From NCBI GenBank assembly GCA_018224345.1, contig JAGTUW010000288.1, positions 1 through 6,736 of the forward strand: a DNA stretch of 6,736 nucleotides, given 5' to 3'. Below are positions 1 through 5,943 of the stretch, in pieces. Under the pieces are notes generated by a model, which worked only from the letters and a program-made list of their open reading frames with translations, did no database searches and was not told the DNA's origin. This stretch comes from Bacteroidota bacterium. Its GTDB lineage: Bacteria; Bacteroidota; Ignavibacteria; SZUA-365. Both the position numbers and the translations under genes were made by a program. Position 1 is the stretch's first letter; each line of letters opens with the position of its first letter.

Positions 1-131
1 AAAAACCACCAAGTCACTAAATCACGAATAAAAAGCACGAAGAGGGTTTTCAGAACGCTTATTGCTGAATAAGGAGCGATCTGAAAACCTTTTTGTGCTC
101 TTGTTCGTGTGTTGGTGCATTGGTGGTTTTT
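1..131. repeat. Long imperfect palindrome made of CACNAA octamers (dispersed-repeat candidate)
   Basis: Bases 1-63 pair with 68-131 around a GCTG loop at 64-67. Paired blocks include 1-12 with 120-131, 15-20 with 112-117, 23-28 with 104-109, 35-38 with 95-98, 40-45 with 88-93 and 47-54 with 80-87, then CGCT (56-59) with AGCG (75-78) and TATT (60-63) with AATA (68-71). Only a few mismatches (13/119, 14/118, 21/111, 22/110, 33/100, 55/79) and bulges (30, 46, 72-74) interrupt it. The left arm carries CACNAA units starting at 7, 15, 23 and 36; the right arm carries their complements TTNGTG ending at 125, 117, 109 and 97. The element may begin before the window, since its left end is position 1. 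It contains no plausible gene. It could be a MITE- or REP-like repeat, or a structured RNA or terminator of an upstream gene. The palindrome is directly visible; its role is unknown. Confidence 0.85.
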
Positions 132-146
132 TCTTCCGGTTGATGG

Positions 147-175
147 TTGCACCAAAGCGCGATTACCGCTATATT
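147..175 (+). promoter_or_regulatory. Candidate sigma70-like promoter of the surface-protein operon
   Basis: TTGCAC (147-152) and TATATT (170-175) are separated by exactly 17 bp, and lie in the AT-rich gap between the palindrome and the first gene. The -10 box matches TATAAT at five of six positions; the -35 box keeps only the TTG core. Transcription would start near 181-183, giving a leader of roughly 25 nt. Bacteroidota housekeeping promoters often use a TTG and TAnnTTTG pair with slightly longer spacing, and this pair is only a partial match to that form. Confidence 0.45.
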
Positions 176-194
176 CATCGTATTCGTCAACCCT

Positions 195-200
195 GAGGGG
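195..200 (+). promoter_or_regulatory. Ribosome binding site of the T9SS cargo gene
   Basis: GAGGGG ends five bases before the ATG at 206, with the GAGG core about seven bases away, a normal Shine-Dalgarno distance. It supports 206 as the start. The G run is followed directly by CCCC (202-205), so a very short GGG/CCC hairpin could partly mask it, but the stem is too short to claim regulation. Confidence 0.6.
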
Positions 201-205
201 ACCCC

Positions 206-3200
206 ATGCGCCGTAGTTTTTGTGCGAAGGTCGTCTGTTTCCTGATCTCCATTATTGTTTTCCCCGTCATGCTCGCGGCACAGCAGGGAGCGACGCCGTC
301 CTTTGCGCGCGCCGGAAACGGAGTCATCAGCGTGCTGGTCGAACCCGGTAGCGGACAATTCCGTATCGAGGCAGCCAATGGCGCGCCATTGCTGTTCACG
401 GGAAAAGAGGGTGTGACGGCCTACAGCAATCTCCATGCATTGAACACCACCTGGACAACCAATACCCTGCAACGGTCGGCTACCCCACCGGGCACGGTCC
501 CGTTTCCCGCTGTACAGGTGACGGAACTTCCTGACCGCGTCCGTATCGAATCCGTCGTGCGAAAAGGAAATGATTCATTGCGCTTCGTTCAGGAACTGCT
601 GCCCTCGCTGGACGGCGATTATGCCTATATCAACATCATTAACACGGTGGAAAACCTCACTGCGCGTCCGCTGCCGGCAGGTGTGCTGCTGATGCTCGAT
701 ATCATGATCGGTGAGGAGGATACTGTCGATCTGACCGTCGATGCCTTGCGTATCGACAGGGAAAGGGACTGGCGCAATACCTCCGTCCCGGATCGCTACG
801 AGGCGCAGGTACAGGGAAGTCCGTTCCGCATCCGTGGACGCCTGCGCAGCGGGACTGCCGACATCCCCGACCGCTTCATTGCGGGAAACTGGCAATTCAA
901 CGGCTATCTCGGGACAGTGGCCTGGGAATACACGCCTTCCGGACTCCCCATTATCGATGACGCCGTCGTGCTGCGCTGGGACAGGCAGTCCATCCCCCCC
1001 GGAACCTCCCGCACGGTGCGAGCGGATTACGGCTATCTCACATTCTTTGATACCGAACTGTTCTGTGCGATAGACGAGATACGCTACAACGCGGATTCCA
1101 CGGCCTATGTCCCCGATCCACTGGCGCTGCATGCAACTGTGCGCAATACCGGTGTGCTTCCTCTTCCCGATATCGATGTTGCGGTTTCCCTGCCTCCGGA
1201 ATTGACTTTCGCGGCGGGAGAAGGGACGATCAAAACCATCCCCGGTCCCATTCCGGTTGGAGAATCCCGGACCCTGACCTGGTGGACGCATACGGCGCCG
1301 GTTGCCGATCCCACACCGATACAGGCGGAATTCGAAATCATCTCCCCGACGGAACTTGCAGTCAATTGTACGGCAGACGGCGTCATACCACCACTGACGA
1401 AAGCGATGGCGGAACTCGACTGCGGAGATACCATACGGCTGTATCCGGATCCCCAGGCAGCTGGCTATATACCTGATCCGTTCACCATTTCCGCTATACT
1501 GACCAATACCGGGCATGTCCCGATTCGTAACGCAACAGCGACGCTGGCACTACCACCGGAACTGGATCTTGTCTCGCCTCCATTTCTTCAGTTGGTCTTT
1601 CCCGATCCGTTGCTCCCCGGGGAATTCGCGCGGGTGGACTGGCAGGTTCGCGCTCTTGTCCAGACCGCCGACATCGCGGTGCGTTATTCCATTCTTGTTC
1701 ATGCCGATGACGGGCTGCAACTGTCCTGTGAGAATGTGGTACTGCTGTCCGCACTCGATCGTTCTCCCTGCATCGAGCCCGGTGTGAGTACGGCAGGCCA
1801 GGAGTTCTATGTTGCCTTTCTGCCGGATCTCATCGGTGCCGCGCAGCAGTATCTGCGTGTTTTTATTACGGCGCCCGAGGAAAGCACCGTGCGCATCCGA
1901 GATCTGCATGCGGGTAGTGAACAGACCGTCGTTGTCCCCGAAGGCGCTGTCAAACTGGTGGAGGTGGACAGATCCCTGAGCCGCTACCCCCCTGAAATAC
2001 CGGTGGCTCGTGGCGTGTATATAGAAAGTGACAACCCCGTACATGTCTTTATCGCAGGGTATGTCGACCGGCATAGCGATGGCAGTACCGTGCTTCCAAT
2101 ACATGCGCTCGGGACCAGCTATGTCACCGTGGGATACAACTGGACCGACGCCTACGAACATTTCGTCGTCCTGGCGACAGAGGATATGACGGAGGTCACG
2201 ATCACGCCCACCGCCTTCACCAGCAGCGGCCGCCCCGATGGTCAACCGATTACCGTCAGTCTCGCACGCGGAGAAGTCTATTATATACGTGCCTTCGTCG
2301 GCGGCGTCGGGGGATCACTGACCGGATCACGCATCGAGGCGAATAAACCCGTCGCGGTGTTCTCCGGTGGAGAATCCGGGTGGATACCGGAAAACAACCG
2401 TGACCTCTACGGCTTTCTCAATCCTCACCATCACCAGATGATCCCGATCCGCTACCTCGGCAACGAATATGTCGCCGTGCCTTACCGCTCGCGGCTCAAC
2501 GGTGACACCTGGCGTATTGTCGCCACCGAGGACAATACCACCGTGACACGAAACGGCACGGTCCTGCCCATACTCGCCCACGCAGGCGCATGGATGGAGG
2601 ATGTGATGACCGACGTGACGCACTTTGCTTCTGACAAACCCATACTTGTCGCGCAATACGCGAACTCGGCGATGTGGGATGCACCCGAGAACCATCACGG
2701 AGATGCGTCGATGCTCGTGCTCGTCCCGACCGACCGGTTCATGAGCTGCCACTATTTTCCGTCCGGAGTGCTTGCGCCTGTTTTCGATGTCCCGGGTGAT
2801 GCCGATTCCAATTTCGTCAACATAATCGTTCACGATGGCGGGGAGCAGCAGGTAATGCTCAATTACGTGCCAGTCGACGCCTCGGAATTCACCTCGCTGA
2901 CAGGCACGTCGTGGCAGACTGCACGGCTGCGCCTGCCTCATGGTGTCAATCGTCTCGAGACGGCAGACCCGCGCGGACTTGGCGCTGTTTCCTACGGCTT
3001 CACTTTCCATGACGCGTATACAATGTTTACCGGCTTCCGCACGTCATCGGGCACTTCCCGCGTGCTGCCGCCCGCGCTGCCCGTCGCACTTTCTCTCGAA
3101 GCCCCGTGGCCACAGCCCGTGAAGGGGGACATCGCTCTCCGTTTCACACTGCCGCAGGCGGGACATGCGGACATCCTGCTCGTCGACATGCTGGGGAGAA

Positions 3201-3346
3201 CGAAATCCGTTCTGCTCTCCGGGTACGTCGACGCGGGCACACACAGGGTGAACTTGCCGACACACACTCTGTCCTCCGGCCGCTATCAGCTTATTCTCCG
3301 CTCAAAAGACGGAACAGCTTCACAACCGCTGCTTATTCTCAGATAA
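206..3346 (+). CDS. Secreted IgGFc-binding-domain protein with T9SS type A sorting domain
   Basis: A 1046-residue exported protein, probably a surface-attached or released adhesin-like protein; no enzyme motif is seen. Residues 1-25 form a signal peptide (MRRSFCAKVV, hydrophobic core, likely cut after MLAA). Residues about 30-285 are beta-rich and unassigned. Residues 287-522 hold two tandem Ig/CARDB-like cassettes. Residues about 531-855 match the IgGFc-binding N-terminal family in pattern: GQEFYVAF at 531, LTGSRIEANKPVAVFSGG at 705, then GDTWRIVATEDNTTV from 766 and a later ILVAQY. Residues about 962-1046 are a T9SS type A sorting domain (APWPQP, DMLGR at 994-998, SSGRYQLIL, final QPLLILR), which is normally cleaved during export. 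The start is supported by a signal peptide and a Shine-Dalgarno site. It is the first gene of a three-gene unit, with 28 bp to the next gene and no terminator. The ligand is unknown; binding of IgG should not be inferred from the family name. Confidence 0.88.
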   Translation: MRRSFCAKVVCFLISIIVFPVMLAAQQGATPSFARAGNGVISVLVEPGSGQFRIEAANGAPLLFTGKEGVTAYSNLHALNTTWTTNTLQRSATPPGTVPFPAVQVTELPDRVRIESVVRKGNDSLRFVQELLPSLDGDYAYINIINTVENLTARPLPAGVLLMLDIMIGEEDTVDLTVDALRIDRERDWRNTSVPDRYEAQVQGSPFRIRGRLRSGTADIPDRFIAGNWQFNGYLGTVAWEYTPSGLPIIDDAVVLRWDRQSIPPGTSRTVRADYGYLTFFDTELFCAIDEIRYNADSTAYVPDPLALHATVRNTGVLPLPDIDVAVSLPPELTFAAGEGTIKTIPGPIPVGESRTLTWWTHTAPVADPTPIQAEFEIISPTELAVNCTADGVIPPLTKAMAELDCGDTIRLYPDPQAAGYIPDPFTISAILTNTGHVPIRNATATLALPPELDLVSPPFLQLVFPDPLLPGEFARVDWQVRALVQTADIAVRYSILVHADDGLQLSCENVVLLSALDRSPCIEPGVSTAGQEFYVAFLPDLIGAAQQYLRVFITAPEESTVRIRDLHAGSEQTVVVPEGAVKLVEVDRSLSRYPPEIPVARGVYIESDNPVHVFIAGYVDRHSDGSTVLPIHALGTSYVTVGYNWTDAYEHFVVLATEDMTEVTITPTAFTSSGRPDGQPITVSLARGEVYYIRAFVGGVGGSLTGSRIEANKPVAVFSGGESGWIPENNRDLYGFLNPHHHQMIPIRYLGNEYVAVPYRSRLNGDTWRIVATEDNTTVTRNGTVLPILAHAGAWMEDVMTDVTHFASDKPILVAQYANSAMWDAPENHHGDASMLVLVPTDRFMSCHYFPSGVLAPVFDVPGDADSNFVNIIVHDGGEQQVMLNYVPVDASEFTSLTGTSWQTARLRLPHGVNRLETADPRGLGAVSYGFTFHDAYTMFTGFRTSSGTSRVLPPALPVALSLEAPWPQPVKGDIALRFTLPQAGHADILLVDMLGRTKSVLLSGYVDAGTHRVNLPTHTLSSGRYQLILRSKDGTASQPLLILR
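1064..1768 (+). other. Tandem duplicated Ig-like cassettes inside the cargo protein (residues 287-521)
   Basis: Two diverged copies of about 119 residues lie head to tail, at residues 287-405 and 406-521. Matching landmarks are Y(V/I)PDP, NTG followed by P, and LPPEL. Each copy opens with a cysteine (C287, C406) and has a second one 101-102 residues later (C388, C508), which suggests one disulfide per copy. The pattern resembles CARDB/DUF11-type beta-sandwich spacers that lift binding domains away from the cell surface. The fold assignment is inference; the duplication is visible in the translation. Confidence 0.7.
3089..3343 (+). other. T9SS type A C-terminal sorting domain (residues 962-1046)
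   Basis: The last about 85 residues follow the usual order of the type A sorting domain: a Pro-rich entry (APWPQP, in the place of the common YPNP), an IALRFTLPQAG strand, DMLGR in the place of V-x-D-x-x-GR, AGTHRVNL, SSGRYQLIL, and a short terminal strand ending in LILR. In characterised Bacteroidota such domains direct the protein through the outer-membrane T9SS translocon and are removed by PorU. No translocon gene is present in this window. Confidence 0.85.
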
Positions 3347-3374
3347 TCCGCATGACAACCAAACTGAAATACTC

Positions 3375-4328
3375 ATGAAACACATCATCGTCATGCTCGT
3401 CCTGCTGCCCGTGGTTGCAAATCTCGCGACGGCGCAGTACGCTGCGGACCCCCATTCTCCCGATGCGGAGCTACGCACATCCGCAATAATAGTTCACCCC
3501 GGCACTTCGGCAAGCCGGATCGAAGGCGATCTTCGTCCCAACATGTTGCCCACTGCTGCTCCTGCTGCGTCACAACAGTTTGATCCGCCACACACGGAAG
3601 CGTACCACGGTGAGCCATTACACGGTAATGCGCTCGCACCGGCGTATGAAAGCGATATTCTCGCAGCGCGACCGATACGCTACTGGCTGGGTCTCGGACT
3701 CGGCGCCTACGCCTATATGCACGAGGGGTTTTTTTCACCCTCCTGTGATTGTGAATTCCGTGATGAGGACGGTGTGCGTTTCATGATGACAGGGGAATTC
3801 AGAGTGGAGTACCCGAAAATGGGTTTTGCCTGGAGTGTCATGCTGAGCTATTTCGATGCCTCCGCAGAGTTTTCGCGGGAGGATACAAGAAGCAGCGTGA
3901 TCGTCGGAGACAATCCCGATCTGGATGTCGAATACCGCAATTCCTCAGACGTGCGCCTGGAGTGGGTGAGCATCCGGCCGGGTGTGTTCTGGTATATTCC
4001 GCGCAGCAGTTTCTTTCTGCGCGGAGGCTTCGAAGTCGGTGTCCCGCTGACCGCGCGCTATGACCATGTCGAGCGTATCCTTACACCCGGCGTGGAATAC
4101 TACGATGGTACGACGGAGAACATTCTGCTCGGGGAGACGGACATCCCCGGTGGCGGACGATTGCGCTTCGCACTCACCGCAAGTCTCGGATATGACATCC
4201 TGCTCTCACCGTCCGTCGCAATCACGCCGCGTGCCGGCATCATCGCACCCCTGACCAATGTGTCGTCACAGGATAATTGGACGGTGCTGACCGCACACGG
4301 ACTTCTCATGCTCAACATACGACTGTGA
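3375..4328 (+). CDS. Outer-membrane beta-barrel protein, probably 8-stranded
   Basis: A 317-residue exported protein. Residues 1-20 are a signal peptide (MKHIIVMLVLLPVVANLATA, cut before Q21). Residues 21 to about 98 are a Pro/Ala/His-rich segment without clear structure. From about residue 102 onward eight amphipathic stretches alternate with polar loops, among them WLGLGLGAYAYM, VRFMMTGEFRVEY, WSVMLSYF, WVSIRPGVFWYI, FFLRGGFEVGV, LRFALTASLGYDI and the closing LLMLNIRL. This is the size and pattern of small OmpA/OmpX/OmpW-like barrels. Two cysteines (C124, C126, as CDC) sit in the first loop. There is no recognisable Shine-Dalgarno sequence before the ATG. The stop overlaps the start of the lipoprotein gene (TGATG), so the two are almost certainly co-translated. 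It lacks the N-terminal NPAYAG-type signature of PorP/SprF, so I do not assign that name. The exact role is unknown. Confidence 0.8.
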   Translation: MKHIIVMLVLLPVVANLATAQYAADPHSPDAELRTSAIIVHPGTSASRIEGDLRPNMLPTAAPAASQQFDPPHTEAYHGEPLHGNALAPAYESDILAARPIRYWLGLGLGAYAYMHEGFFSPSCDCEFRDEDGVRFMMTGEFRVEYPKMGFAWSVMLSYFDASAEFSREDTRSSVIVGDNPDLDVEYRNSSDVRLEWVSIRPGVFWYIPRSSFFLRGGFEVGVPLTARYDHVERILTPGVEYYDGTTENILLGETDIPGGGRLRFALTASLGYDILLSPSVAITPRAGIIAPLTNVSSQDNWTVLTAHGLLMLNIRL

Positions 4329-5899
4329 TGATTATGCGTATTTCAAATTTACTTCTGTCAGTCTTCCTGCTCACAGTCATCGGCTGCACGAGCATGTATG
4401 AAACAGGCGGCGACCTGCGAGATGACTGGGCGATCACATCGCTCACCGCTGCCAACAGTGCCGGCGACGACATCGCTCCTGTACGTATCGGCGACGCGTT
4501 GTATTTCACATCCAACCGGCCGGTCGGCGGAAAAAAGCTCGACCGCATGTATGTGCTGCAGCCCGCAGTCCCGGCGGGGGACGTCCGGCAGGTCCGCACT
4601 TCCTCGGAGCATATCAGAAGCGGCGCACCGGCTGGTCCGCCTGATGCACAAGGACATCTGCTGTACGTCGAATGCTATCGCAGCGACGGTGTGGGGGATT
4701 GTGATCTGGTCGAGGCGCGTCTTTCGGATGGCGGACTCGCCTTCGAGAATAGCCACGTGCTCGAATCCGGCATCAATGACAGGGAATGGGATCACCATCC
4801 CACACTGAGCGCTGACGGCAGCACGCTGGTATTCGCGTCGGAACGCTTCGGAGGACATGGCGGCAGCGATCTGTGGATGAGCAGAAAGACCGGTGACACC
4901 TGGTCGGCTCCGGTCAATCTCAGCGCTACCATCAACACAGGCGGCAATGAAATCACACCCTGGCTGTCGCCCGACGGAAGTGAGCTGTATTTTTCTTCCG
5001 ACGCACATCCAGGACGCGGCGGCTTCGATATATTCGTCTCGCGCCGGATCTCTGGCGCGTGGTCGACTCCCGAACCTCTGGGTTTGCCGTTCAACAGCGG
5101 AGACGACGATATCTTCTTCAGCGGATCGCTCGATGCCGACACTGTCTTTCTGGCGTCGAACAGGACTGGCGGAAGCGGCGGGTATGATCTCTACCGTGTC
5201 ATACGGCGCGTGCCGCCACCACCACCGCCACAACCGAAGGAAAAGCCCCTGGTGCTGCGCGTGCAGGCCAAAAATGCATACACCATGCAGGATATCCCCG
5301 CACTGGTGAATATCTCCGATACCGATGATCGCGAACTCGCAGAGGGGCAGGGTGCCTTAGAGATACGCATGGAACTGGGCGGGGCGTATGTCGTCAGCGG
5401 GGAACTCAACGGTTTCATGAGTGCGGTGGAAACCATCCGCTTCGGCGATGTGGACGAGATCACCGACCTTGCGCGTGACATGGGTGAACGCATGACCGTC
5501 ACTCACGATCTGCTCCTGGTCCCCGTCGCAGAGGAAGAACGTAAAATATACTCCTTTACTGTGGAATTTGATTTCAACCTCTTCAATATTCGTCCCGAGG
5601 AGGAACGCAAACTTGACAGTGTCGTGTTGTTGCTCGCGCAATTCCCGAATTCCACGGTCGTTCTTTCCGGCCATACCGACTCGGTCGGCACCGTTGCCTA
5701 CAATATAAAGCTCGGCTACAACCGCGCACAGGAAGTCGGCCGCTATGTCGGTGACTGGCTCGGGGAAAAGGGTGTGACATTGCAGAACCCGATGGAAATC
5801 CGCACGTACGGGAAGCGGCAGCCGGTCGCCCCGAACAGTACCGCAGAGGGCCGGCAGCGCAACCGCCGTGTGGAAATCGCGATCGTGCGCAACGAATAG
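4328..5899 (+). CDS. PD40 propeller / OmpA-domain lipoprotein, PorE-like without TPR
   Basis: A 523-residue lipoprotein predicted to link an outer-membrane assembly to peptidoglycan. The start at 4328 overlaps the previous stop as TGATG; a second ATG at 4334 is possible, and an in-frame ATG at 4277 would add 17 residues before the signal peptide and is unlikely. The signal peptide ends in a lipobox, VIGC, with C20 as the lipidated residue. WD40-like (PD40) blades follow: ALYFTSNRP near 56, LSADGSTLVFASE from 160, LSPDGSELYFSSD from 213 and DTVFLASNRTGG near 271, at 53-55-residue spacing. A hexaproline linker (296-301) leads to a small beta domain (about 308-400) resembling a carboxypeptidase regulatory-like fold. 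The C-terminus is an OmpA domain (about 420-523) with GHTD (D451) and LGYNRAQ (R466); the 15-residue D-to-R spacing matches known diaminopimelate-binding OmpA domains. The order matches the T9SS protein PorE minus its TPR region; a generic TolB/Pal-like role is the alternative. Confidence 0.85.
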   Translation: MIMRISNLLLSVFLLTVIGCTSMYETGGDLRDDWAITSLTAANSAGDDIAPVRIGDALYFTSNRPVGGKKLDRMYVLQPAVPAGDVRQVRTSSEHIRSGAPAGPPDAQGHLLYVECYRSDGVGDCDLVEARLSDGGLAFENSHVLESGINDREWDHHPTLSADGSTLVFASERFGGHGGSDLWMSRKTGDTWSAPVNLSATINTGGNEITPWLSPDGSELYFSSDAHPGRGGFDIFVSRRISGAWSTPEPLGLPFNSGDDDIFFSGSLDADTVFLASNRTGGSGGYDLYRVIRRVPPPPPPQPKEKPLVLRVQAKNAYTMQDIPALVNISDTDDRELAEGQGALEIRMELGGAYVVSGELNGFMSAVETIRFGDVDEITDLARDMGERMTVTHDLLLVPVAEEERKIYSFTVEFDFNLFNIRPEEERKLDSVVLLLAQFPNSTVVLSGHTDSVGTVAYNIKLGYNRAQEVGRYVGDWLGEKGVTLQNPMEIRTYGKRQPVAPNSTAEGRQRNRRVEIAIVRNE

Positions 5900-5931
5900 G
5901 AAACGTGTCTTCACCTGTGCCGTTGTTTTCG

Positions 5932-5938
5932 TAATTTG
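5932..5938 (+). promoter_or_regulatory. Possible -7/-10 element directly upstream of rsmG
   Basis: TAATTTG resembles the Bacteroidota -7 consensus TAnnTTTG with one T missing. It ends five bases before the rsmG ATG at 5944, so transcription would begin at or next to the start codon. No Shine-Dalgarno sequence lies in the 44-bp gap, in keeping with a leaderless or near-leaderless message. I find no convincing upstream TTG box at the usual distance, so this stays weak. Confidence 0.3.
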
Positions 5939-5943
5939 TCTTC

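Noticed and set aside
7..125. CACNAA octamers as a CRISPR array
   Set aside because: The units are six to eight bases with no spacers, and the second set is inverted; this is a palindrome, not a repeat-spacer array.
191..205. Overlapping CCC/GGG and GGGG/CCCC palindromes around the first Shine-Dalgarno site
   Set aside because: Stems are only three to four bases with very small loops; not enough to support a riboswitch or translational switch.
575..1516. Long antisense frame of 313 codons, with others at 1550-2245, 2327-3010 and 4358-5233
   Set aside because: All four lie in the register exactly complementary to the sense codons, where stops arise only from sense TTA, CTA or TCA codons, which these GC-rich genes seldom use. 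The translations are rich in Arg, Gly and His, with no signal or domain pattern, while the sense strand encodes clear domains.
3729..3735. Run of seven T in the barrel gene flanked by GAGGG and CCCTC
   Set aside because: The stem is five bases with the T run in its loop, so it is not a terminator, and the barrel pattern continues in the same frame.
3375..4328. Barrel gene as PorP/SprF
   Set aside because: The neighbourhood would fit, but the N-terminal QYM/NPAYAG-type signature is absent and the strand count suggests a small 8-stranded barrel.
5900..5943. Possible terminator between the OmpA lipoprotein gene and rsmG
   Set aside because: Only a four-base AACG/CGTT complement before TTTT can be drawn, with a 15-base loop and no inner pairs; too weak to call.
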